Assembly: GCA_016721725.1 (NCBI GenBank)
Contig: JADKHN010000001.1
Location: 620,001 to 684,000, forward strand
Origin: Chitinophagaceae bacterium
GTDB taxonomy: Bacteria > Bacteroidota > Bacteroidia > Chitinophagales > Chitinophagaceae
Reading direction: 5' to 3'
Length of the DNA stretch: 64,000 nucleotides
This document shows, one piece after another, positions 43,504 to 53,467 of the stretch. The notes beneath the pieces were generated by a model. That model ran no database searches. It had not been told where the DNA came from and saw nothing but the letters and a program-made list of their open reading frames with translations. The translations under genes were made by a program, and so were the position numbers. Position 1 is the stretch's first letter; each line of letters starts with the position of its first letter.

Positions 43504-44249
43504 GCTTGACCGCTGTCAGCATAGATAACCTGGGTTTTTCTTACCCCGGCCAGGACAAACCCTGCCTGCGGAACCTCTGCCTGGAGATCGGCGCCGGTGA
43601 ACGGTTCGGCCTGTTCGGACCGAACGGTGCCGGTAAAACGACATTAATGAACCTCATGACCGGGCTCTTGAATATCCAGGAAGGCCATATCAAACTCTTT
43701 GGCCAGGAAGTGAGCCGGCACCAATTGTCGATCCGCAAACTATTCGGTTTCATCCCCCAGGAACTTTCCTTTTACCGCGAACTAAGCCCCGTAGAGAACA
43801 TGGCTTTCTTCGGAGCCTGGGCCGGTATGGACAAAAAACAGATCCGGGACAAGACGACCGAATTGCTGGAAGTGCTCGGTCTGAGCGAAGTGCGGCATAA
43901 GCAGGTTGAAAAATTCTCCGGCGGTATGAAACGCCGTGTCAACCTGGCCATCGGGGTGATGCACAACCCCCGGATCATTTTCCTGGATGAACCCACGGTT
44001 GGCGTTGACGTACATACCCGGCATGCCATCATCAATTACCTGAAGGCGCTGAACAGCAACGGCACCACACTGGTCTATACCTCACACCAGCTGAGTGAGG
44101 CCGAAGACCTTTGCGACCGGATCGCCCTGATCGATGAGGGCCGCATACTGGCGCATGATACGCTGGAGAACCTGCTGGAAAGCCATCGTGAAGAAGGCCT
44201 CGAAGGTCTCTTCATTAATTTAACCGGAAAAAAATTCAGGGACAACTGA
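43500..44249 (+). CDS. ABC transporter ATP-binding protein
   Basis: A 249-residue ATPase. Walker A GPNGAGKTT (residues ~40-48), the LSGG-type signature FSGGMKRRV, Walker B IIFLDEPTVG and the H-loop YTSHQ are intact. It overlaps the permease start by one base. Together they form an ABC-2 type exporter, likely for the pigment or its intermediates. Confidence 0.9.
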   Translation: MSLTAVSIDNLGFSYPGQDKPCLRNLCLEIGAGERFGLFGPNGAGKTTLMNLMTGLLNIQEGHIKLFGQEVSRHQLSIRKLFGFIPQELSFYRELSPVENMAFFGAWAGMDKKQIRDKTTELLEVLGLSEVRHKQVEKFSGGMKRRVNLAIGVMHNPRIIFLDEPTVGVDVHTRHAIINYLKALNSNGTTLVYTSHQLSEAEDLCDRIALIDEGRILAHDTLENLLESHREEGLEGLFINLTGKKFRDN

Positions 44250-45529
44250 TGCAGAAACTACTGGCCACGATCATCAAGGACATCCGCATCCTTACCCGGG
44301 ACAAACTCGGCCTCATCTTCATGTTCGTGATGCCTATCGTGCTGGCCATTGTGATCACCGCGGTTCAGAACAGCACTTTCGAGATCCTCAATAAAAATAA
44401 AGTCCCCCTGCTGCTCTGCAACAAGGACACCGGCCGTGCCGGCATCGACCTGGTGAAAGCCATCGATAAGGTGGGCATGTTCGAGATCAAGACCATCAGC
44501 GCAGATCAGGACCAGGCGCAGATCTCCGAAAGAATGCATGCCAAAGACGCCGTGGTAGCCATCATCATCCCGGCGGATTACAGCAGTAAAACGGAAGCCC
44601 GGTGCAAGAGCATCGCCTCCAAAGCCCTGAAGAATTTCGGGATGGAAGTGGATACCGTCAGATCCGGCCACGACAGCCTTCAGCCCATCACCTTATTATA
44701 TCACCCGGTATTGCAGGAATCCTTCCGGCACTCGATGAACGGCGCATTGAAAAGCGCGCTGCAAATGGTGCAAAGCCGTTTGGTATTGAAGAACCTCTAT
44801 TATTCACTCAACGAAAAAGAACTTCCCGATTCCCTGGAGAACCAGATCCTCAACAACCAGGTTGAGATCAACGAGATCCCCGTATCCAGGGATGGCAGCC
44901 GGAGTATCCCGAATGCCACACAACATAATATACCTGCCTGGACCATCTTCGCGATGTTCTTCATCGTGATCTCCCTGGGCGGCAGCGTGGTGAGGGAGAA
45001 ACTGAGCGGTAGTTTCGTCCGGTTGAAGACGCTTCCCACCAATTATTTCCTGGCCCTGGTCTCCAAACAGATCACCTACCTCCTCATCACCCTGCTGCAG
45101 GTAGCGGTGATCTTTTCCATCGGCATCTGGTTATTCCCGCATATGGGACTGCCCAAACTGATTTTGCCGGCTGATATTACCGGGGTAATCATTGTTTCCT
45201 TAATTTGCGGGTGGTGTGCGGTCAGTTATGCCATTTGCATCGGCGTATTCGCCCAAACACAGGAACAGTCGAACGGGGTTGGGGCGGTTTCCATTGTTTT
45301 GATGGCCGCCATCGGCGGATTGCTGGTACCCAGCTTCGCCATGCCACAGTCGTTCCAGTTCGTGATGAAGCTCTCTCCTTTGCATTGGTGCCTGGAGGCT
45401 TTTTACGGCCTTTTCCTGGAAGGAGGTAAGCTGAGCGATATCATGTACAATATTTTGCCTTTATTGGGTATCACCGGGTTCTTTCAGCTGATCATGCTGT
45501 ACGGCTTGAAAAGAAAGAACCTGATCTGA
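44249..45529 (+). CDS. ABC-2 type transporter permease
   Basis: A 426-residue permease. One membrane segment (residues ~20-40) is followed by a large extracytoplasmic domain (~41-225), then five or six membrane segments (YFLALVSKQITYLLITLLQV, LICGWCAVSYAICIGVFA and so on), the layout of ABC-2 exporters of the YhgE/NatB sort. Overlaps the ATPase gene. Substrate inferred from context only. Confidence 0.88.
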   Translation: MQKLLATIIKDIRILTRDKLGLIFMFVMPIVLAIVITAVQNSTFEILNKNKVPLLLCNKDTGRAGIDLVKAIDKVGMFEIKTISADQDQAQISERMHAKDAVVAIIIPADYSSKTEARCKSIASKALKNFGMEVDTVRSGHDSLQPITLLYHPVLQESFRHSMNGALKSALQMVQSRLVLKNLYYSLNEKELPDSLENQILNNQVEINEIPVSRDGSRSIPNATQHNIPAWTIFAMFFIVISLGGSVVREKLSGSFVRLKTLPTNYFLALVSKQITYLLITLLQVAVIFSIGIWLFPHMGLPKLILPADITGVIIVSLICGWCAVSYAICIGVFAQTQEQSNGVGAVSIVLMAAIGGLLVPSFAMPQSFQFVMKLSPLHWCLEAFYGLFLEGGKLSDIMYNILPLLGITGFFQLIMLYGLKRKNLI

Positions 45530-45540
45530 AAAATAAAATT

Positions 45541-45804
45541 ATGGAGACCGAAGAATTAAAACTGCAATTAAAGAAACAGATCATCGAATTCCTCAACCTG
45601 ATCTCCGTTAAACCCGAGGACATCAAGGACGATGAGCCCCTGTTCGGGGAAGGGCTGGGGCTTGACTCCATCGACTCCATCGAGCTGATCGTATTGCTCG
45701 GCCGGGAATACGGCATCGACATCAAAGACCCCAAGGAGGGCCGCAAAGTACTGGTGGACATCAATACCATGGTGGCCTATATCGAACAACACAGAACCAA
45801 ATAA
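45541..45804 (+). CDS. Acyl carrier protein 1 of the aryl-polyene system
   Basis: An 87-residue ACP. The phosphopantetheine serine is in GLGLDSIDSIELI (Ser ~42). Acidic surface and size fit. It lies between the exporter and a ketosynthase, so it is a carrier for chain extension rather than general fatty-acid synthesis. Confidence 0.9.
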   Translation: METEELKLQLKKQIIEFLNLISVKPEDIKDDEPLFGEGLGLDSIDSIELIVLLGREYGIDIKDPKEGRKVLVDINTMVAYIEQHRTK

Positions 45805-45811
45805 CCTTTCA

Positions 45812-47002
45812 TTGAGCAGGATCTTTGTCACAGGCATGGGAATCGTCAGCGCCATCGGGCGATCCCTGGTGCAAAACCACCTGTCGCTCCGGGAAGGGAA
45901 ATGCGGCATCCGCAACGAACTCGACCTCTTCCCGTCAAAATATGCCGGTGTATTGCCCTTTGGTACGGTGCCCGTCAGCAATAACGAACTCCGCCAGACG
46001 CTCCATGCGCAAGAACCCGGCGTTACCCGAACCTCACTGCTTGCCTTACACGCATTCAACGAAGCCATTGCCGACAGCGGATTAAGCCCGGAACAACTAG
46101 CAAACACCGATACCGCCCTGGTTGGCGCAAGCACGGTCAGCGGCATGTGCCTGACCGACGAGTTGTACCACGATGCCAATAAGAAAGAAGCGGGATCCCC
46201 CTATCTCTCCTCTTACGACAATGCGGCCGTTACCCTCTACCTGCAAAATCGTTTTGGTATGAAGGGAGTCATCAATACCATCAATACCGCCTGCTCTTCT
46301 TCGGCCAACTCCATTGTGTATGGCGCGAACCTCATCCGGCACGGACTGGCCAAACGGGCCATTGTCGGCGGCGCCGACAGCCTGGCCAAATTCACCATCA
46401 ACGGGTTTAACTCGCTCCACATACTTTCCCCGGATAAATGCCAGCCCTTCGACGAACAGCGAAAAGGGTTGAACCTCGGTGAAGGCGCCGCCTTCCTGGT
46501 ATTGGAAAGGGAAGAAGATACCACCGGAAAAAAAGTGTATGCCGAATTCACCGGTCATGGCAATTCCAATGACGCCTATCATCCTTCCTCTCTGTCTGAT
46601 GAAGGCGAAGGCCCTTACCTGTCCATGAAAGAAGCGCTGGACCGGGCAAGACTGGATCCCGCCCAGATCGGATTCATCAACGCCCATGGCACCGGCACCG
46701 AGAACAACGACCTGGTGGAAAGCGTGGCGATGATCCGCCTGTTCAAGAACCCGCCCGCCTTCGCGTCCACCAAATCCAATACCGGCCATACCCTGGGAGC
46801 ATCCGGAGCCATTGAGGCCGTGTACAGCATATTGAACCTGGCCGAACAGGAGATCTATCCCGGTCTGCGTTTTGAACATCCCATCGCGGCGACCGGTTTG
46901 ATCCCCGTACAGTCGTACCAAAAAACGGCATTACAGCACGTGATGTCCAATTCATTCGGCTTTGGAGGAAATTGTTCATCCCTGATCTTTTCAACAATAT
47001 GA
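45812..47002 (+). CDS. Beta-ketoacyl-ACP synthase (catalytic KAS I/II type) 1
   Basis: A 396-residue ketosynthase with the full triad: C161 in NTACSSSAN, His in NAHGTGTEN and His in NTGHTLGASG. Starts at TTG 45812 (7 bp after the ACP). Its stop overlaps the ATG of the next gene (chain-length-factor-like). Such KAS/CLF pairs elongate aryl polyene chains. Confidence 0.9.
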   Translation: MSRIFVTGMGIVSAIGRSLVQNHLSLREGKCGIRNELDLFPSKYAGVLPFGTVPVSNNELRQTLHAQEPGVTRTSLLALHAFNEAIADSGLSPEQLANTDTALVGASTVSGMCLTDELYHDANKKEAGSPYLSSYDNAAVTLYLQNRFGMKGVINTINTACSSSANSIVYGANLIRHGLAKRAIVGGADSLAKFTINGFNSLHILSPDKCQPFDEQRKGLNLGEGAAFLVLEREEDTTGKKVYAEFTGHGNSNDAYHPSSLSDEGEGPYLSMKEALDRARLDPAQIGFINAHGTGTENNDLVESVAMIRLFKNPPAFASTKSNTGHTLGASGAIEAVYSILNLAEQEIYPGLRFEHPIAATGLIPVQSYQKTALQHVMSNSFGFGGNCSSLIFSTI

Positions 47003-48051
47003 GGCCCCTGTTTTACATACACCAGTCGAGTTGCATTTCCCCGCAATCCAGCTTTGAGCCGGTGGATATCGATCAGCTGTTTGAGCCGGCGGACAATAAA
47101 CTGATGGCGCGGGAGCCTTCCTACGACGGGATCCCGCCCGGTATATTACGCAGGATGGGTAAAGCGGTACGAATCGGCGTGGGCGCCGCGCTGCCCATCA
47201 TCAAAGGGCCTGCGGAGATCAACGGCATCATCATCGGCACGGCCAACGGCGGCATGGAAGATTGCATCAAATTCCTGAACCAGATCATCCAATATGAAGA
47301 AGGCCAGCTGACACCGGGTAATTTTGTACAAAGCACGCCCAATGGCATAGCGGCCCAGCTCGGACTGATCAGCAAGAACCGGTCGTACAACATCACGCAT
47401 GTTCACCGGGGACTTTCCTTTGAGAACGCCGCGATCGACGCGGCCATGCAACTGGCCGATCATCAGGATAACAGTTATCTCCTGGGTGCGGTGGATGAGA
47501 TCTCGGCCTATAACTACAATATAGACTGGCTGGGCGATTGGTTCAAAGACGAGAACACCGGTTCCGGTACGCTTTACAACTCCGGTACCAAGGGCAGTAT
47601 CGCCGGGGAAGGCGCTGCCATGTTCCTGGTCAATCGGCAAAAAGAAAACGCGGCCGCCAGTATCATTGCCATAAAAACCCTTCATACCCCTGATTTGAAC
47701 CTGGTACAACAAAGCCTTGTAAATTTCTTAGAACAGAACCTGGCTGAAGGAGAAAGGATCGATCTGCTGCTGAGTGGAGAGAATGGAGATGCCCGGATCG
47801 ACCCGTACTACCATGCCTGCGAAACCCTGATGGGCGAAGGAACGACCATTGCCCGCTTCAAGCACCTGTGCGGAGAATTCACCACCGCTTCGGCGATCAG
47901 TTGCTGGCTGAGCTGCCATATCCTGCAACAGCAACGCATCCCGGAGCATATGCTGAAACGCAAGGGCAACCCAAATGCCCTGAACCGGATCCTGGTTTAC
48001 AATAATTACCGGGGAGAGCAGCACGGCTTCATGTTACTAGGCCGGGCTTGA
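46999..48051 (+). CDS. Chain-length-factor-like ketosynthase-fold protein 1
   Basis: A 350-residue protein from MRPLFYIHQSSC, ATGA-overlapping with the KAS. It keeps the thiolase fold, but the active-site Cys is replaced: the equivalent segment reads THVHRGLSFENAA. It lacks the HGTGT and GHTLG histidines too. It most likely dimerises with the catalytic KAS and sets chain length. A longer reading from 46972 would overlap the KAS coding region in another frame. Confidence 0.8.
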   Translation: MRPLFYIHQSSCISPQSSFEPVDIDQLFEPADNKLMAREPSYDGIPPGILRRMGKAVRIGVGAALPIIKGPAEINGIIIGTANGGMEDCIKFLNQIIQYEEGQLTPGNFVQSTPNGIAAQLGLISKNRSYNITHVHRGLSFENAAIDAAMQLADHQDNSYLLGAVDEISAYNYNIDWLGDWFKDENTGSGTLYNSGTKGSIAGEGAAMFLVNRQKENAAASIIAIKTLHTPDLNLVQQSLVNFLEQNLAEGERIDLLLSGENGDARIDPYYHACETLMGEGTTIARFKHLCGEFTTASAISCWLSCHILQQQRIPEHMLKRKGNPNALNRILVYNNYRGEQHGFMLLGRA

Positions 48052-48058
48052 TGACCGA

Positions 48059-49633
48059 TCAGAGTTTCATCCAGACCAGTTTGGCCAGTTTATCCCTGCC
48101 GGAAGGCATGGCCCGGAGGGTTACAAACACATTTCCCGTCTTGTCGTAGGCCGATACGCCAAAGGAGGCGATATTGTGTTCCTTGTTGCTTTCCGGTTTT
48201 CCAAAAAGATATTGCCGGTTAGGGATGAGCTCACTGCCGGCTAAAGGCAGGTAAAACGCGTCGCAATCGCTGATACCAATGACCTTGATGGGCGCTTTAT
48301 CTTTCTCGATCTTCGAGATGTTCCGCTCCGTATCGTTCAGCAACAGGTAGCTGAGTTCGCCCTTGTTGATATAAGCGAATTTCTTGTACTGGTTCCCAAA
48401 ACCGTAATCGGCCGAATAGTAAAACTCCTGCTCGATCCAGTTGCTCTTGGGAACCAGGTAGGTGCTGCGCATCTCCCCGTACCGGTCATGAACACTCACC
48501 GCAATATTGTTGAGCTCCAGGTGTGAATTGGAATAATTCCCGTTTTGTGTTGTGATGATGGCTTCTTCTTCATAAGCGATCGAGAACCCTCCGTCGTCAT
48601 TGATGTAGATGTCCCGCAAGACCCCGGTGAAATCGTCTTTTTTCTTCAGCCAGCTATAGGATTTGCCATATACTTTATCCGAAAGGGCCGCCGCGATCGT
48701 CTTGATCGAACGATGGGAGACCGGGTCTACGATGGTAAGATAGTTATATACCGTCTGCGATCTTTCTTTTTCGAGCAGGCTGGCCACAACGATCAATTGC
48801 TGCGTGATCGGATTGTACCGGATGGCGCCGTGATGCACCACGCTGTCCTTCGGCAGGTCGATCTGGTAAAAGTTGACTGAACCGCTTCCCTTGGGAAGGT
48901 CTCCCAGCAGGATCTCGCTTGACTTTCCGCCCGATGCCCGGGTATTGTATCCGTTTACAAGCAGGCAAACCCGCTGGTCATCCAGCAATTCCATATCCAG
49001 GAAATCCAGGTATTTGTATTTCTCCTCCGGAGAAGAATAATAAGTACGGCTGATTTGTTTGTGGTCGGGGCCAAAGACCAGGATCTCGATCCGCTTATTC
49101 CGGTCAGACTCGAAGGTGTTGAATGCCGCGACAGCGTAACAATTGCCCGACTGACTGGCATGCGCATAAAATTGCGGCATCTTAACGCCGCCGAACATCA
49201 TGGCATAACCCTGGCCCATGTTTATCTTCATCAGTTCTTTTACCCGATCCTCTTTTTTAAGCCGTCCGGTCTTGCCGTCAAGGACCAAACGGGTCAGAAC
49301 GGGCATTTTATCCTCGAAGTTGCTGATCAGGATGACCACGTCGCCATTGATCTCAAAAGCCCCTGAAATACTGGCGCCCTTGGTCAGCTTTTCATATCCG
49401 GGTTCGATCGTTGTGGCGACCTTCTCTTTATGGTTGGGATCGTACACCCTGATGTCAATGCCTTCTTTGAGGGTTACGCGAAAAAAGACCGTACCGCCGC
49501 TTTTCAACTGTATCAGCTGGGTATAACCGCTTTTAGGCTCGTCGAATTCCGGGCCCTCGGCGATCTTGGTGAACTGGGCATTCAATGATAAAAAAGATAG
49601 TGTCAATACAATAAGAGCGGATATCCTCTTCAT
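48059..49633 (-). CDS. Exported protein of unknown function, probably beta-propeller
   Basis: A 524-residue protein with a signal peptide (cleavage near LSLNAQF). The mature part is strand-rich with repeated blocks of about 60 residues (RIEILVFGPDHKQISRTYY, GAIRYNPITQQLIVVASL, DIYINDDGGFSIAYEEE) that suggest a propeller. No family name. It is convergent with the rightward arm, 7 bp from its end, and so marks where that arm ends. Confidence 0.65.
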   Translation of the reverse strand: MKRISALIVLTLSFLSLNAQFTKIAEGPEFDEPKSGYTQLIQLKSGGTVFFRVTLKEGIDIRVYDPNHKEKVATTIEPGYEKLTKGASISGAFEINGDVVILISNFEDKMPVLTRLVLDGKTGRLKKEDRVKELMKINMGQGYAMMFGGVKMPQFYAHASQSGNCYAVAAFNTFESDRNKRIEILVFGPDHKQISRTYYSSPEEKYKYLDFLDMELLDDQRVCLLVNGYNTRASGGKSSEILLGDLPKGSGSVNFYQIDLPKDSVVHHGAIRYNPITQQLIVVASLLEKERSQTVYNYLTIVDPVSHRSIKTIAAALSDKVYGKSYSWLKKKDDFTGVLRDIYINDDGGFSIAYEEEAIITTQNGNYSNSHLELNNIAVSVHDRYGEMRSTYLVPKSNWIEQEFYYSADYGFGNQYKKFAYINKGELSYLLLNDTERNISKIEKDKAPIKVIGISDCDAFYLPLAGSELIPNRQYLFGKPESNKEHNIASFGVSAYDKTGNVFVTLRAMPSGRDKLAKLVWMKL

Positions 49634-49733
49634 AAATTCAATTGTTGTTTGTTTGAGTATGGTCGTAAATGGCCGACGCGGCTCTTAGGAGACGCCTGGT
49701 AAAACTAGGATAAAAAACAATTCGGGGAGGGCA

Positions 49734-51428
49734 TCATTCAGGGACCTGCATTACCGGCTGTGCAGCGCTCTTCGTCCGCTTTTTACGTTCGGCTATTTTC
49801 TGCCGAAGCCATTCGGGCCAGTTGGAATCATCATCCGCATCATAAACCCTTACTTCGTTTGAAGGATCTTCGCGGATGAGGTCTTCTTCTTTGCATTTCA
49901 ATACCATCGCGGCGGTCTTCACCCCCGAATAGCTTGAACCGGAAACACCATGCGCCATGATGCTGGCGCCACACATATACAACTGCTCGATCTCGGTCTG
50001 GGCCGAATAGGAGAACGGTCCTGTCTGGAAAAACCCCTTTTCAGTCCCATATACATTGCCCCGGGTGGACTTGATATAGAATTCATTCGTTGTCGGCGTG
50101 CCCAATTCCAGGTGGATGATATGATCTTTGATCCCGGGAACTATCCTGTTCAGGGTGTTCACCAATTTATCGCAAAGCTTTTCCTTGAATTTCTTATAAT
50201 CGCCGTTCAGTTGCTCCGGGTGAGCCAGTTTGTCTTTAAAAGCATCGTAATTGATAAAGGTGACCACTTCGATGGTATGTTGGCGGCCATTGAAACTGGT
50301 GGGGTCTTTCAGGGAGGAACAACTGATGAACAGGGAAGGGAACTCATCCGAAGCCAGGATATCGACCGATGTAAGGTCATTATAAACATCGTCGATCTCG
50401 CAATCGGGCATCAGCCAGATATTCCCCGAATCGAGTCCCGCTTTCCGGACATCCATCTCCACTGTAAGGAAGAACATCAGCGAAGTGACCGAGTACTTTG
50501 TCTTGGCCAGTTTGGCCTTCAGTTTATCGCTCAGATTCTCCATCCCGACAAGTCCATAGGTTGCAGTCGGGTCGGCATTGGAAATGACCTGGGTGGCCAA
50601 TAGTCTTTCGCCGTTTTGGAGTTCGATACCCGTAGCCTTCCATTTGCCTTTCTTTGAACCCGGTTCCAGCAGGATGCTTTTGACCGATTGGCCGGTCTTC
50701 ACTTCTCCTCCCTGTTTCTTAATGGCATTGGTCATGGCCTTTACAATGGCGCCGCCGCCACCCATCGGATAAAATCCTCCATTTATATAATGATCCATCA
50801 AGGCGCAATGCAGCGGGAAACTGGCTTTTGAGGGGGGAAGCCCGTGGTCTCCGCATTGTATATTGATCACTTTCTGCAACAGGGGGTCCTTGATATGCCA
50901 GCCCACCACCCGTTTCAGACTGAACAAACCGTACTTGCCCAGGTGCCGGGTGCGGTAAGCGATGGTGACATTATCCCAAAAACCGTTCATGGTTGAGATC
51001 AGCTGTATCTCCTTGCTGACCTTCTGGATGAGCGCCAGGTATTTCTTCAACCCCTTTTTTTCTTTTGGAAACCTTTCCGAAAGGGATTCATATAAACGGG
51101 CCGGCGTTGCGGGCATATCGATCTTCTCATTACCGATCCAGCAATGTTCATATCCCGCGGGATTCATCCGGAAGAAGACCAGGTCCTTACCGATACCCAG
51201 GCCCTCATATAATCTACTGGTCGACTGACCCTTATCCAGGCTGCCGATATAATGCACCCCCGGACTGAATCGGTGGCCATTCAGGTAAAAGCTATGACAC
51301 CAGCCGCCCGGTACATAATGCTGTTCGATCACGGCCACTTTTTGTCCGGCGCGGGCCAGGCATATGGCGGCGGACAATCCCCCGGCACCTGATCCGATGA
51401 TGATGGTATCGTATTCGTTTGGCTGCAT
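49734..51428 (-). CDS. CrtI/retinol-saturase-like FAD oxidoreductase
   Basis: A 564-residue flavoprotein. The dinucleotide motif is IIIGSGAGGLSAAICLARAG near the N-terminus, followed by EQHYVPGGWCHSF. The C-terminal FAD contact is LYMCGASIMAHGVSGSSYSG. It belongs to the phytoene desaturase/all-trans-retinol 13,14-reductase group. In this locus it may act on polyene or carotenoid double bonds; it could equally serve a separate carotenoid pathway. Confidence 0.82.
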   Translation of the reverse strand: MQPNEYDTIIIGSGAGGLSAAICLARAGQKVAVIEQHYVPGGWCHSFYLNGHRFSPGVHYIGSLDKGQSTSRLYEGLGIGKDLVFFRMNPAGYEHCWIGNEKIDMPATPARLYESLSERFPKEKKGLKKYLALIQKVSKEIQLISTMNGFWDNVTIAYRTRHLGKYGLFSLKRVVGWHIKDPLLQKVINIQCGDHGLPPSKASFPLHCALMDHYINGGFYPMGGGGAIVKAMTNAIKKQGGEVKTGQSVKSILLEPGSKKGKWKATGIELQNGERLLATQVISNADPTATYGLVGMENLSDKLKAKLAKTKYSVTSLMFFLTVEMDVRKAGLDSGNIWLMPDCEIDDVYNDLTSVDILASDEFPSLFISCSSLKDPTSFNGRQHTIEVVTFINYDAFKDKLAHPEQLNGDYKKFKEKLCDKLVNTLNRIVPGIKDHIIHLELGTPTTNEFYIKSTRGNVYGTEKGFFQTGPFSYSAQTEIEQLYMCGASIMAHGVSGSSYSGVKTAAMVLKCKEEDLIREDPSNEVRVYDADDDSNWPEWLRQKIAERKKRTKSAAQPVMQVPE

Positions 51429-51684
51429 GATGCCCTAAGTTAATCTATTTAATGAAAGTTTTTCCGGTCACGCGATTTACACCAGGTTTATAATATCTGA
51501 CCGGAATGTTTAAATCCAATGCCGCAAAACGGTTCTCCATTTCAACAATCCAATCACGCTTTGCCATTATTGAATAATTCTGAATAACTTTAAGCGGTTG
51601 ATCTGTATCAGAATTATTCCTGTCTGCATTAATTCTGCCTACCGGAACGACCGCAATGCCAAAATCTTAACCGCTATCTGAACA

Positions 51685-53124
51685 ATGAAGAAAAAGCAGG
51701 GACTCCTATTTTATTTTACCACGATCGTAATTTTTGGCGGGGCCATGTACTGGATCGTTCAAAAAGGCAATCTCCTGCAAAAAGAACGGTTGGGTTCGTT
51801 GAACAATGAGACCGGAAATCTTTCACAGCCGGTCGATTATTTCAGGCTATTCACCGACTCGTTTCACGCCAACCTCAACCAGCCGCTGGCCATTCTCTTA
51901 TTACAGATCATCGTCATCGTGGCTTCCGCCCGCATGATGGGTTATGTGTTCAGAAAGATCGGTCAACCCGCAGTGATCGGGGAGATCATCGCCGGCATCG
52001 TTCTGGGGCCATCGATATTGGGATTGGTATTGCCTTCCGTGAATCATTTCATCTTTCCCGTGGCTTCGCTGGTCAATATCCAATTCCTGAGCCAGATCGG
52101 GTTGATCCTCTTCATGTATGTCATCGGCATGGAACTGGAAGTGAGTGCCATTCGCAAACAGGCCTTCGGCGCCATCATTGTCAGCCATACCAGTATCATT
52201 TTTCCTTTCGCGTTGGGAATGGGACTGGCCTATTTCTTATACGACCAGTTCGCGCCGGCCAATATCTCCTTCCTCGCCTTCTCCCTGTTCATGGGTGTCG
52301 CCATGAGCATTACGGCCTTTCCCGTCCTGGCCCGTATACTACAGGAAAAGGATCTTACGAAGACCAGCCTCGGCACCATGGCCATCACATCAGCGGCCAT
52401 CGGCGACCTGACTGCCTGGTTCCTGCTGGCAGCGGTGATCGCCATTGTAAAGGCCGGGTCCTCCATCAGTATTTTATATTCACTGGGATTGACACTACTT
52501 TATGTATCGGTGATGTTCTTAGTGGTAAAACCTTTATTGCATAAGCTGGGGACCATCTATGCCCATCACGAAATAAAAAGAAAGACCGTCATCGCCGTTA
52601 TCTTCATGCTTTTGCTTCTTTCCTCCTATGCTACTGAAGTGATCGGCATCCATGCCCTCTTCGGCGCCTTCCTGGTGGGTGTGATCATGCCTTCGAGCCT
52701 GAATTTCCGGAAGATCGTCACTGATAAGATCGAAGACGTGAGCATCGTTTTGCTGTTGCCCCTCTTTTTCGTGTTCAACGGGCTGCGTACACAGATCGGG
52801 TTGCTGAATGAACCTCATCTTTGGGTGATCTGCGGATGGGTGGTGCTGGTGGCGGTTGTGGGGAAGTTTGGCGGAAGCGCCATCTCGGCGAGGATCGTTG
52901 GTCAGAGCTGGAAAGACAGTTTATCGATCGGTGTGCTGATGAATACCCGCGGACTGATGGAACTGATCATCCTCAATATCGGGTACGACCTGGGGATCCT
53001 GTCTCCCGAAATATTCACCATGATGGTGCTGATGGCCATCATCACTACTTTCATGACCGGGCCGGCGCTGGACCTCATCAACTGGCTGATGAAGGAGAAC
53101 CCGGTTTCCGGAACGAACCCTTGA
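51685..53124 (+). CDS. Cation/proton antiporter (CPA2, KefB-like)
   Basis: A 479-residue membrane protein with 13 or so segments. An initial segment, then VIGEIIAGIVLGPSILGLVLP, MSITAFPVLARIL and AITSAAIGDLTAWFLLA are signature stretches of the Na+(K+)/H+ exchanger family; GDLTAW holds the conserved Asp. It lacks the cytosolic TrkA-N domain. Its end overlaps tail-to-tail with the FabZ-like gene by 47 bp. It is not an obvious pigment gene. Confidence 0.88.
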   Translation: MKKKQGLLFYFTTIVIFGGAMYWIVQKGNLLQKERLGSLNNETGNLSQPVDYFRLFTDSFHANLNQPLAILLLQIIVIVASARMMGYVFRKIGQPAVIGEIIAGIVLGPSILGLVLPSVNHFIFPVASLVNIQFLSQIGLILFMYVIGMELEVSAIRKQAFGAIIVSHTSIIFPFALGMGLAYFLYDQFAPANISFLAFSLFMGVAMSITAFPVLARILQEKDLTKTSLGTMAITSAAIGDLTAWFLLAAVIAIVKAGSSISILYSLGLTLLYVSVMFLVVKPLLHKLGTIYAHHEIKRKTVIAVIFMLLLLSSYATEVIGIHALFGAFLVGVIMPSSLNFRKIVTDKIEDVSIVLLLPLFFVFNGLRTQIGLLNEPHLWVICGWVVLVAVVGKFGGSAISARIVGQSWKDSLSIGVLMNTRGLMELIILNIGYDLGILSPEIFTMMVLMAIITTFMTGPALDLINWLMKENPVSGTNP

Positions 53125-53467
53125 ACTTAAAATGGACCAGCTCATCTTTGAACAGGCTCGCGACCACATGGAGCTGATCCTCATCCACCGCCATGATCTT
53201 CAACCGGGCCTCAACCTTATTGTTCCTTACCGGATCGATGATGGCCAGGAATTTCATGTCATCCGCTGTCAGCAATTGTAAACGACAGCCAACCGCTTTT
53301 TCCGCGATCTCCTGGATCATCTGCATCATGCAAACCCCCGGGGTCACGGGTTGCCCCGGGAAATGGCCTTCGAATATCCGGTGCCCCGCATGGATCTCCA
53401 GTGAGGCTTCGATCGCTCCCTCTTCGGAGGTGAACCGGCTGATGGTATACAGGTCGTTCAGTAACAT
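53078..53467 (-). CDS. FabZ/FabA-like 3-hydroxyacyl-ACP dehydratase
   Basis: A 129-residue hot-dog protein. The signature is GHFPGQPVTPGVCMMQ, with the catalytic His in EGHFPG. The usual Glu/Asp position is less clear (MIQEIAEKA). One of two dehydratases in the locus; these create the double bonds of the polyene. It is last in the leftward arm and starts one base from the lipoprotein gene's stop. Confidence 0.82.
   Translation of the reverse strand: MLLNDLYTISRFTSEEGAIEASLEIHAGHRIFEGHFPGQPVTPGVCMMQMIQEIAEKAVGCRLQLLTADDMKFLAIIDPVRNNKVEARLKIMAVDEDQLHVVASLFKDELVHFKFKGSFRKPGSPSSAS

Noticed and set aside
46097..46921. 274-codon minus-strand open frame
   Set aside because: Antisense to ketosynthase 1, which has a full catalytic triad.
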